Shown: positions 1 to 10,943 of the stretch, in pieces
Layout of the letters: each line of letters starts with the position of its first letter
Position numbering within the stretch: the stretch's first letter is position 1
NCBI GenBank assembly: GCA_039881145.1
Contig: JAYKKI010000009.1
Location: 9,301,501-9,365,500, forward strand
DNA from: Druceiella hillmani
Lineage: Eukaryota > Arthropoda > Insecta > Lepidoptera > Hepialidae
Reading direction: 5' to 3'
Length of the DNA stretch: 64,000 nucleotides
Notes under the pieces: model-generated
What the model saw: only the letters and a program-made list of their open reading frames with translations
Told to the model about the DNA's origin: nothing
Database searches by the model: none
Position numbers and translations under genes: made by a program

Positions 1-55
1 TGTAGCAAATATTGTTGTAAATATATCGGTATGTATGTGTATATGTAAATATATG

Positions 56-59
<4 letters not shown>

Positions 60-129
<70 letters not shown>
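60..129. repeat. (TA)n microsatellite
   Basis: About 35 uninterrupted TA units, with a short TATG-rich lead-in. The reading frame across it (poly Tyr-Ile) is a product of the repeat and not a gene. Confidence 0.97.
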
Positions 130-132
<3 letters not shown>

Positions 133-2598
133 GTGTCACGAATATAATTAAACACTCAATACTAGGGACGAAAATTAATTTATGGCCGCGTATAATCGGT
201 GCCAGTTCCGTACGTTGGGCGGTGAGTAACGGGAAACGCTACTGTAAACGCCATCGAAGACTTCCGGAAAAAGAAATGGAGAATAATATTAGTAACAACG
301 GCAGATGGCTCCATTGTGAATATTAACGTTACGTAATTGACTGTCAGTAATCGGTTATGTTTTTAATCGAATCAAAGTATTATGTCATTAGTTTTAAAAT
401 TAAGCTGATTGATTTTTGAAATTTGTCTAAAATAAAAATATATTACACAGCTTGTGAATGCGTACTGTATATAGACTTTCATATAATAATTCATATATAA
501 TAAAGTATTACTTTTGGGCATGAAGAGGCAAAGTAATTTTATAATAAAGTGATGAACATGGACTTGAAATAAAATGATATGTTTGTATTGTTTAATACAC
601 TTAACTGCTTGAATTATTTATAATTCGCACTACGGTTTCTATACACGTTTCTGAATACATAAATATTTAAAGGTGTGCTGTGTATCTATGAAACTATTTG
701 CATATATTAGTTTTATTTTCCACGACTTAAATATATTGACTCGAATAATTATAACATGTTTAAAAGTATCGTGAAAATTTCCAAATGTATAAAATTTGCA
801 ATCAATGCTATTGATTTTTGTTAACTTGAGATAAACCTCTATTAATGCGATTTTTCGTCAATTTTTCTCTAACATTTTTATAAATGGAGGTGTGAAGTAT
901 ATTTTTGTGAATAATTTGAACAATATTTCTAGACTAGTCACATGTGAAAAAAATATTTTTCGAATCCCTAGAGCTTGTACTTTCAAATTTTCATTAATTA
1001 TTAGTAATTTATTTACGTCTTTGAAATTCCCTAAAAATATTTTCGTCCTTACCTATTGAAATAATTGAGTGTTAATATCCTTTATCACTGTGCAAAACTT
1101 CACGTTTTGACATCAAACGATTTCTGAGAAAAGCAGCAGTGATTGATGGATATATAAGTTAAACAGATAAATGGAACTTGCACAGATAAGTTGAATTCTA
1201 TTTTGGGACAATGCATCGCAGTACATTTTTCAAAAAACCTGTTACGACAATGTTATTTTTAAAAAAAACCGTTTAATGTGACATCATATTTTATATTCTC
1301 TATAGTACAAAAATAATCTTTCTTAAACCCATTGTATTGCTAAATTAGAAAATGAAATTTGTATTGAAAAAACCTTTCCTAAGGCGGAATGGCCACTGTA
1401 ACCCTTTTCATTAGGAAAACCGTGACAAAATCAATTTAATTACTTGGGAAATATTATTATTGCTGAAATAAAGGGGATGGAATGACAGAATCGATCGGAA
1501 TAAGTTTTCAAAATCTGTAGTATAATTTACCTATTATTTCTAAATTCAGACTTAACAATTAATACATCATTCAACTTAAAATGTATGTGCGTTTATCCCA
1601 CAAACTAATTTGGTTAAAATATAATGGAGGAGCGTTAAGGCAGTAATCTGATATGCATGCCGATATTATCCCACCAGTAATGGCTACTTTCCTTATTAAC
1701 ATAAGAACGCCAAGCAATTTGGAGCCTTACTGTGTTTACTAGATTTTTTGCTGGTAAATACTCGAAACTTTTCATTACATTTTTGCTATTAAACATATTG
1801 CTTTACAAACATTTAATTTTATTGTTAACATTAAACATGCAACGATTCCTATAAATAATTCTGTAATGATTTATTTACGTACGACTAACCGTAAATCAAA
1901 ATAGACCTGTCAAACGAATGCATTCAGTTCATAAAGACACAAATTATTGTGCGAGTAAAACGAAAATTCTTTCATATTAAAATGAATTTGGTTTCAATAT
2001 TATCATAAAATCATATGTCTCTTTTATCTATAACTCTTTCCGTAAAATTGTTCATATTAACAATTTATCACACCACTACGTTTTAATTAAATTCAATACT
2101 CACGGTTAGTTCACTTTGCAATCACTTCATAAACAATACGCTTTCACATCAGAAGCCCTGCGGCAACTGAAAAGACTGGCGCTTGACCTAACAAAGAAGC
2201 GAGAGTATTAATGAATCTCATTAATATGTTTTGTTGAAATATACTCGTATATAAACGATATATACGAAAAGTTATTTTGTATTATTGTAACTAATTTATC
2301 TCTTCTCAGAAATAGCTGTTAATAACTGCGTGTGTCCATGTCCATATACGTATCCATATTTACACATATACTATTAAAATTGAAAATAATAGACATTGAG
2401 TGATATTTTTATTTTAAATTTGTAATCCATCTGCCCACATTATGCGTCTACCAGTGATCTAGTGATATGAAGCTACGAACTTATTACATTTTTTACCTTG
2501 TACCACTAATATATTGTTTCGCTCAACTACAGTATTAATGGAATTAATGGCTTACGAACGCCATGCGCTTATTAAATAAAAATTTATTTTTTGGATAA
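130..2598. other. AT-rich non-coding stretch, nothing recognised
   Basis: No open frame resembling a protein family was seen on either strand. A somewhat GC-richer patch at 181-310 contains GGTGAGTAAC (about 220-229), which resembles a 5' splice site. The short peptide before it matches nothing I know, so no exon is called. Another GC-richer patch lies at 2150-2200, also unassigned. Confidence 0.6.
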
Positions 2599-3135
2599 AT
2601 GTAATAATCTAATTCATCGTTTCTCACACTGTTCTAACTTATACTGTTACACTCGTCTATACAACTTAAACCAATACACTCGTCTATACATACACTGTTC
2701 TAACTGATACCGTTACACTCGTCTATAGAACTTATACCGTTACACTCGTCTATACATGCTTAACTTATACCGTTACACTCGTCTATACAACTTATACCGT
2801 TACACTCGTCTATACATACACTGTTCTAACTTATACCGTTACACTCGTCTATAAATACTTAACTTATACCGTTACACTTGTCTATACATACTTAACTTAT
2901 ACCGTTACACTCGTCTATACATACACTGTTCTAACTTATACCGTTACACTCGTCTATACATACTTAACTTATACCGTTACACTCGTCTATACATACACTG
3001 TTCTAACTTATACCGTTACACTCGTCTATACATACTTATACCGTTACACTCGTCTATACATACAATGTAATAATGCAATTCATCGTTTCTCACACTGTTC
3101 TAACTTATACCGTTACACTCGTCTATACATACTTA
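2599..3135. repeat. Minisatellite, 14 copies of a 27-40 bp unit
   Basis: The core CCGTTACACTCGTCTATA recurs 14 times with small changes. Units differ in the linker: a short form of about 27 bp, a form with TACTTAA (about 32 bp) and a form with TACACTGTTCTAA (about 40 bp). Towards the right end the longer forms alternate, which suggests a higher-order unit. The left flank (2599-2640, ATGTAATAATC followed by TTCATCGTTTCTCACACTG) reappears almost unchanged at 3064-3104 just before the last core. The flank was therefore duplicated together with part of the array. Unit lengths and divergence rule out a CRISPR array. Confidence 0.95.
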
Positions 3136-6100
3136 TCTCCATTTATTTCGTTAAATTCGTTTGACAGTTATCTACAATATCCATTTTGAATGAATATCTC
3201 CTACATTCATTTTGTTGAAAACTTCATGACTAATTATTAGTCCTTTCTAAACTCTTTATCAGCATACAGCGACTAGAACTTGTCAACGTAATGGCTACTA
3301 TTGGTCGGATCGTGACCATATTATCTATCGATTCTTCACGGCTTCGATTGATATGTCAGAAATTAGCTTTGCATCAGTGAAAAAAACGACTTACATATGA
3401 AGGTATTTTTCACTTCTGTGTATTAAGGTATGTTTAAATTGGGGGTGCGCTATGCCACATCGCCTTATAATGCTTTTTACAATGCTTACTTTTCTTATTT
3501 TTAGGTGAGCGTTGAAAGGGACTTTTTTTTAATTTAACACCTAAAGGTGAAATAAATAGCTTACGAGAGAGCCTGGAAGTTTTAGAATAATTAAAAATAG
3601 AGATATGACGATTTCTATTTAGACTTTCAACATGACATGAGGAATCGGCATTTTAGGAAAATTTTCAACCGTGGTTAATTATTACATAAAAAGGGCATAA
3701 GTACTTAAGAACATAGTTACGGTTACTTTTGCCCGAGCGAAACCGGACACGTAGCCAGTAATTTATATAATTTTTTCTTTACTTTTTCATTGCATTAATT
3801 CTAGTTGTAGCATTTCGAATTACCTGCCAAGTTTTACGTTTTGTCCGCTACATATTCATTATAGTCACGTTTTGCATAAAAATGTAAACAAAAGGTTCAT
3901 CACCGCCAAAGATTCACAAATATTGAAGTAAACAAATAGACCGGAACTTTTAGTATAATTTAAGGATTTATATCTGTATTTAGGAAGATAATTAATTACC
4001 TAGTTTTATTGCATAAGCATTTTTTTGAAAGTTTGAATCAAACTTTCTCAAAATGAATAAAGATGAAGCTTTGCCTATATATACGAATGAAAACGTATAC
4101 AGTTAAAAGGCCTCTAAATCCGAGTATAGGAAGAGATATTATTGATCCAAATTTCGGTAGTCAAATTTCCTAACGAATATGTTTTTGCAAAATGCGTAAT
4201 GGATTCTTATGAGAACGACGGTATCGACTAAAACATAATAAAGTGCTTTATAAATACAACATGAACTTTTAAGAATGTGACATGTAGGGAAAATATTTTA
4301 GAATACAAGGAAATAGGCACACTTTGGAAGTTGAAACGGTTTTTCCAACACTGCAGCAAAGAAATCAGTGTTAATAAGTTTCAAAAAGTTTTGGTGATTT
4401 TAGGTTATCGATACTAAATTATCATTTTGCTTTTTGCATTCACAGCAGTTTTTTTAATCGATTGTTTGTAAAAAGAGAAAGAGATTAATAAATATTAATT
4501 GATGTATTGCTCGGGGTTTGTTACTAAAAAGTGTAGTGCGGTTGTGACATCAAATACAGCAATTCTGTTTTTATTATAGATAATAAATATATTAAAATGA
4601 TATTAGAAATTATTTTGGCAGCTCAAATATCAAACTTAAAGGACACTTGTTGTGCAATTAGTACAGGTCGATGTAACCCAACCTAAACTGTATTTCATAA
4701 TATTTAGTGTGAATTAATGGAAATTTGTGAAGAAAAGCAATTGGCAAGGATGAAATGGGGAAAAAGAGAAGTTTGTCTCATTATTTTAATCAGAGAGCAC
4801 TTAAATAAAATTACTAATTTATGCTATTACGAATCCCTTTTATGAAATATATAAATTGACATAATAATAAAATATTCCATCATTTTTTTTATTTAGCAAT
4901 ATATCCAGAAACACAATACCAATATATTTATCTATTGAATCTGACTTTAAAAAAAATATTTTATTATTCAATCAAGAAATTATCATGTAACGAAAGTTTT
5001 AACCGTAAATATTGAGTGATGTTACTTATTAAAAAGTTCTTAACCTGTGCATTTATGAGTGAATTGATAAATCAAAGGTAAAATTAAATGATTAGGTTGA
5101 ATCTATAATTTTTTTTATAAACTGATAATTTCCGTGAAACGGTCCCTGTCTTTTATTTCTTCAAAATTGCATACTGATTACCAATAGCTAAGAGTCTGAT
5201 TTTGTCTGCAAAAAGTATAGTATATTGCAATATTAAAACAAGAATCTAGAATTCTTGTATAAGTTCAATACAATTTATTTAATATCAAAATATTTACGTA
5301 CTTCTGTCGCTACTTTGCTTAAAGCTTGATAATACTTAAAATGTTCTACAAAAATGTGGATCTCAATTTGTGCGATTTTACGACCTATATACACTTCTTT
5401 TAAAATTAAACATATCAAAACAGCTGTCCAATAAAATAAATTGATTCCATTGACTTAAGAGGAAATTTTCATTTGCAGCTCAACACACTTGCAACTGCAT
5501 TGGAGGATAACCTTTAAAAAGATGATAAATTTAAAAACAGCCTTATAAGTCTTAAAAGGTTGACGTTTATTTTAATGCATTATAAATAAATATGATATAC
5601 ATGAGGGAACTGATACTTCAGCTACCACTTTAAATTGAGAGCGTGTAAATCCAATGAGAAAGTATGCGTGTCTTATAAATCAATGTGGTTCCAATTATTA
5701 GCTAAGTTGAAAGCTAGAGGATCAACAAGTCATAAAACAAGTGGTCACCCCTAGTTTCCGTCCTGTTTAATAAGAAGAGTCTGAGTGTGCCGCACTTTAT
5801 TGTTGGGTTCAAGTATTTTATTTTCTTACAGTATTTAATTAAACGAATGCTATAATTTTAATGCGTATTTTGTCCATAATATAACCGTGGCTACATTGGT
5901 TATATATAGAATCGTATTAATAAACATATTATTATGGTTTTAAAAATGTTGGAATTAGATGTGAGACTCCAAATAAAATTCAATCTATCTTTGACGTGAA
6001 TAAATGTATGGTGACAAAATTTGAATTAAGAATATTCGATTTACCTGTTCAAATTTATTTTTATACAAAAGCGATGGTCGGAAAAGCATGGCCAATCTGG

Positions 6101-6202
6101 CCCGCTCATATCCATCTCCGTTTTATTTTTTTAGTTCATATCGATAATTGTGGTAACTTTTCCTAATATTATTCCAAAATAGTTTATCCTCTTACGTAAT
6201 TT
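3136..6202. other. AT-rich non-coding stretch with a possible decayed Helitron end
   Basis: No coding signal is seen. At 3731-3759 the string GCCCGAGCGAAACCGGACAC followed by GTAGCCAGT resembles the ends of short insect mobile elements (a GC hairpin, then CTAG and T). Here the expected CTAG is CCAG, so this is only a possible relic. The rest is featureless to my eye. Confidence 0.4.
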
Positions 6203-6267
6203 TTTTTGAGAAAATTAATATTTTTGAAACGTTGAGAACGTTTCAAAAATATTAATTTTCTCAAAAA
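6203..6267. repeat. Perfect 31-bp inverted repeat, 3-nt loop
   Basis: Left arm 6203-6233 and right arm 6237-6267 are exact reverse complements around the loop GAG. The arms begin TTTTTGAGAAAATTAATA. RNA or single-stranded DNA from here would form one long hairpin. No mobile-element ends were recognised beside it. Confidence 0.95.
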
Positions 6268-6810
6268 TCTCTCTAATATGAATATGTTACAGGCATGACC
6301 AAAGACAATTAGAAAAACATTTTAGGAACGTTTGGAACTAAGACAATACTGTAACAAAATTAAATATATTTCATTATTTTTAAAACACATTTTCCCCTGA
6401 TATGCTAATTTTTTTTTAAATCATAGCTTTAATCCCGTAATATATTTCTTGAAAATTGTGAAATTAGTTCCTGGAATTTCTAGATATTCCTAAAATATTT
6501 CACAAATGACCCTGAATAATGTGAACGGTATATATTTTTTACACTTAAATCGATCTGATTCTTTTAGTGGTAGGATTTTTCTCTCAGCAATAAGTCCTTC
6601 GTCAACCACTCAAGCCACTAGAGGTCAAAGTACAATAAATATATCATTGTATGCAATGAAAAACTGTAAAAATCACTCCGAAAAGTTACAATAAAAAGAA
6701 TTGAATCATGAATCATTTTTAAGTACACTATTTTATTGATAATTTCTTGATTGAATAAAAAAATATTTTAGTCATATTTGTTTATATTGATTAAAAATAT
6801 TTCGTTCCTA
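6268..6810. other. Non-coding stretch, nothing recognised
   Basis: A 62-codon open frame at 6506-6694 has no similarity I recognise and its composition matches the surrounding DNA. No element ends were found. Confidence 0.5.
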
Positions 6811-7740
6811 TCATTATTGTTGATAACACACTAGTGATTTTCTGTTTCGTTCTTCAACTTAAAAATAAAAGGAAACATAGCGTAGGTCCGTAGAACCATG
6901 AACGTAGGTCCAGTCGTTTCATTTTATTAACAGTTTTGGGGCTAGTGATGGTTTTGCATATTGTCAATATCGATACACATAAGTAGTTTTGTACAATATG
7001 ACAATACGTTTACACTGAACATACTATTTCTACGCACGAAATTTTTGTTCTCTGCTCTTGAACCTTAAATTTATTAGAGAGTTTAGAGATTCCCGTGTTC
7101 TTCATGCTCTAAAAGCCATAATATTTGTTGGCAATTGAAATACTCATATATTTAAATTATATTAATAAAGTACTTGTTACTTGCTATTATTATTGAGCTC
7201 GGTATTTTTAAGCAAATATAAATTAGTTATATTAAACTCGTTACTTTTTTATTGTTTTTGTATCCAATTTTTATTTAATATTATTAAGTATTTTGAAGTA
7301 CAATAATTAGTGAGTATTATGTAAATTAAAATTGCTTCTTGTTTCAATTTCCTTAGCCCTATTATGAACAATCACATTATGCAAAAATTAGTCATCAAAA
7401 ACTATCATTAGTTCGTCCTGTTTAAATTATTAATGAGTTTTTTTTTAACTCGTGCTCATTCGGAACACAAAGAGCATTATAATATTTATTTAACATTATT
7501 GATAAGCACAGTAGCCATTTTCTGCTTCACCCTTTCTTTTAGAAATGAAAGAGATATGATATGAACGTAGGTCGGATTAATATCTTTTGTTTACAGGTAC
7601 ATAGGGCATTTCTTTCTACGTGCTGTCAATATCGACTTACGTATTTAGTGTTCCATAATAAAATTATATGTTTATATTGAGGGCGCCATTTTTGGGCACG
7701 GTATTCTTGCTTAATACGCTTTTATTTGAAATGGCATCAA
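6811..7740. repeat. Diverged direct duplication, about 680 bp apart
   Basis: Roughly 6811-7075 and 7492-7740 align in the same order. Matching parts are ATTGTTGATAACACACTAG with ATTATTGATAAGCACAGTAG, then TTTTCTGTTTC with TTTTCTGCTTC, then ATGAACGTAGGTC in both, then GTCAATATCGA in both. Divergence is high, so the duplication is old. Between the copies lies about 400 bp without recognised content. Confidence 0.7.
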
Positions 7741-7784
7741 CTTTTGATATTATGCTAATACTACTTATAGGACTCAGTAATTCC

Positions 7785-8020
7785 AATATTGAATATATTT
7801 GGCGTTAATTTTGTAGAAATTCATTGTTCACAATTAAATGAAACTATTAATACGTGATGTAGTATTATTTCTATTTTCTTTAAGTAGGAATGTAGTCCTA
7901 CCATCTTTGATAATTGCCCACCTATAGAAATTGTAATACAACGAAACCTAGGTTGTGGTAAAGAACTTTAAGAAAGTAGAAATAATACTACATAACGTAG
8001 TTTAATTTAATTGTGAATTC
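7785..8020. mobile_element. Foldback element copy 1 (possibly Penelope-type terminal repeats)
   Basis: The left part (TTTGGCGTTAATTTTGTAGAAATTC region to about 7885) is the reverse complement of the right part (about 7968-8019, ending AATTGTGAAT). The same sequence recurs at 51.8 and 57.8 kb, and a left-arm fragment at 37.4 kb. The right half includes the conserved block AACGAAACCTAGG (7941-7952), flanked by CCAC (7918-7921) and GTGG (7955-7958). No protein is encoded. Inverted terminal repeats of this kind are known in Penelope-like retroelements, but that assignment is an inference. Confidence 0.6.
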
Positions 8021-8050
8021 CCATATTCTTCGTACTGTATAAAATTGTGA

Positions 8051-8142
8051 TATATGCTGGTGTATATATGTGTACATGTATATACATATGTGTGTGTGTG
8101 TGTGTGCGTATGTGTGTTTGTATGTGTGTGTTTGTGTGTTAT
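8051..8142. repeat. (TG)n microsatellite, imperfect
   Basis: A TG-rich tract with TA and TGTT interruptions follows directly on the foldback copy. The Cys-Val frame through it is a repeat artefact. Confidence 0.9.
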
Positions 8143-8524
8143 TATGTTAATATTTTATTATGTATTAGGAATCATTATCTTAGTGGATTATTCAAATTTT
8201 TGTGATATTCAATTATTTAAAAAAATATTATCATTAAGTAGTCTCGGTAAGTTACAGTATTTGAAATTTATTTGTAACATTAATAATATTTTATATTCCG
8301 TGTCCTTCTCTGTCCAAAACATGACACTACCTTCTATAAGTACTCATTTGATGTACATGCTGCCAAACTCTGGAATAAGCTTGATCCCAACATTCGAAGC
8401 TCAACGTAGATTTAAGTTTTCCAAATTCGTCTGAAAATTATATTCTGATTTTAATTCTCTATCACTGCCTTTTTACTGTTTATCTAACCTATCCTTTCTT
8501 CCCTCTATATATATCACATACATA

Positions 8525-8588
<64 letters not shown>

Positions 8589-8590
8589 CA
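8525..8590. repeat. (TA)n microsatellite
   Basis: Two TA runs separated by a CA, preceded by a few TG units. Confidence 0.95.
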
Positions 8591-10720
8591 CGTATACTAT
8601 CATAGATCTAAAGATTTTTGTATTGATGTTGAGATCACGAAGCTATGTTAATGTACGTAATGATTCGTTCTAGAGCGGGGGCAAAAACGAAACACAAAAC
8701 GCTAAGAATGGCGAAAAGAGGCAGTGGTCGCAGGAGGAGAAGTCATTCTTTTGCCAAATTTCAATATCACTCTTCCGATCCGTGGAGTTGCGGGCAAAGG
8801 CTAATTTGGAATAAAATATTTATGATCATTATTATTAACGTTAAATTATTATGTCCTTACTACTTTTCTTTGTTCGTATTTCCTGTTCCACTAGTTTATT
8901 CTACTACTCTCATCAGGTATCCGCATGAATTTTCCACTCGAGAATAGGAATAATTATTACGATACTCTTGTTTTTACATTATACATATAATGAAAGCTCC
9001 CAGTGTTAGGACTTGGTTGCCTCTGGGAACGATTCCAATCTTATTACCAGGTCGTTCTGGTAGTTAATAGCGAAAATTCATGTAAGGAAGAATGCATCTG
9101 CTTTTATTACAAAATATTGGTGAATTTGGATTTTTTTCAATCATTAGACTGATAAGTTTTTTTTTCTATTTTCATATCTAAATTTAAGGGTTCGTTCAAT
9201 AAAGTATAGGTTGTTTGATAAAGTTTTATATAATACTAAAATGAGGATACTTCCTTATTTATATATTGCCTATGTGAAACTAAAGATATATATTTTAATT
9301 TAATGTAGCAATTTATAAAAAATATGTTTTGGGAAAAATTGTTCTGATACACAATAACAAGAACAACAATTAGAAGAATAAAAGTTTAACGAGAAGCAAG
9401 TTTTAATATTTGGAATTTAAGCAAGAAAGTCTACATATTTAGTTTAAGAGACCGTAATCAAATGGCTAAATCGAGAACTTTATATACCTAAATTCAATCG
9501 TACAACTGTCTACCGGCAGGCCACATCTTCATAGCTATTTCCGTTTATGAAAAAAATTATGGAAATTTCGTTTATACTTAAAAATAAAAAAAATCAAGCT
9601 TTAATTTCTTTTAAATATATAGAACTATTACCTATAATAATGGCAACTTAATTTTTTGTCGTGAAAAAAATCATTAACCAATTATATTATTGAATAATTA
9701 CGATATAATGGCCATTAAAATCTTTCAGCGTATCAACGCGTGGTAATTAAAGAATCTTTATTGTAAGTTGACAACAGAAAATAAGTAAGTTGGAATAAAA
9801 TTACAAACTAAATGACTATGTATATTCCACTATAGTTAAAATCAATTACAAGCTATTATAGACGCGACCTGTCATATAACAATTACAAAACTTATTATTA
9901 ATTATAAAAAAGAGTTCGAAAATTAGAATTTACAATAATCGCGAGAAAAATCATTCCCTTTGTCACAAAATTGTTACGCGAAAATTTGAGTAAAGTTACA
10001 AATTAGTTCGTTTTGCAATTATGTTCCGGTTTTATTAAGCGTATTAAAGAACAATATTACACCATGCTTAATTACGAAACAAATTAACAAAAACAAAAAC
10101 AAATTTTAACATCTGAAATATGTAAACTTACCAAAAAATATTTTATTATAATTGTCTCCGTTTTTTTCAAATTTACCAAAACATACATCGTATTAGTATC
10201 ATAGAGTATTACCAAAACATACATAGTAAAACCGTTCATTTTTGTTAAATATTTTGACTACTTTAATAATATTCATATTTAAAGTGAATGTGAATATTCA
10301 ACTACAGACAAACTGCCAGGCCATAGCACCGCCAGTGGCGGTAGTTTTCAGTTCGATCATACGCTGAAAAATCCATAAATTCAAATACGAATACAAAAAC
10401 TCTAAATTACAATACTTCACTTACACTTTACTTAAACAAATAGTTACACCCTTCTTGCGAACTTTGTCACTGGCTTGACTATGTGAGCAAAGCAAACATG
10501 TATCGTTAATACATAATCATCATCATCATCATATATATTAATACGCTAAGGTTAAGATGTTACACTCCCTTTTTAGAAAAAATCTCACAACTAATCCACA
10601 TAAATTATATATCATTTTATAGATAATTGCTTGCTCTACCGGCATCCACAACTAAACAATTTATTATTGCTATTGTTTTTGCAAATTAATTAATTATTAA
10701 AATTATATACACAAAACAGC
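8591..10720. other. Non-coding stretch with a 100-codon orphan frame
   Basis: The frame at 8645-8947 has a basic N-terminal part (Arg/Lys/Ser-rich, about residues 10-35) and a hydrophobic C-terminal part. It matches no family I know and has no flanking signals, so I do not call it a gene. A (CAT)n run lies at about 10517-10531. ACCGCC AGT GGCGGT near 10329-10343 is a small GC hairpin of unknown meaning. Confidence 0.45.
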
Positions 10721-10943
10721 AATGCTGCCATCTAACGGCTCAACGTCATGATTGATGATTGACGGTCGGTAAAATTTTTGTTTAATTTCAAATCCACTCA
10801 CGTATAAATAAAGTGGCGCTTTAGCTCAATGCTTTTGATACTTGCGCCTCTATATGTCAATTTTAGTAAAATATTTGTTTGATCTGTAATCTGAGCTTCA
10901 TAATGGAATAAATAATGCGAAGACTTCGCATGGGTCACGCTAG
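10720..10943 (+). mobile_element. Helitron-type 3' end (non-autonomous, 5' end not found)
   Basis: The end consists of an 8-bp hairpin ATGCGAAG (10915-10922), A, CTTCGCAT (10924-10931), then GGGTCACG, then CTAG (10940-10943) followed by a T. Helitrons end in a short hairpin, then CTRR, and insert between A and T. The second copy of this end at 28886-28913 has the same hairpin with one compensating base-pair change. The left boundary given here is only where the sequence begins to look different from the surroundings. No Rep/helicase coding is present. Confidence 0.6.

Noticed and set aside
2599..3135. CRISPR-like array
   Set aside because: There are no unique spacers. The variable parts are a few recurring linkers, and the genome is eukaryotic.
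4670..4690. CCCAACCTAAAC as the partner end of a mariner element
   Set aside because: It lies nearly 50 kb from the other candidate end at 53249 and lacks further similarity.
8645..8947. 100-codon plus-strand frame with basic N-terminus
   Set aside because: No family resemblance, no splice or promoter context. Kept only as a note in the non-coding entry.
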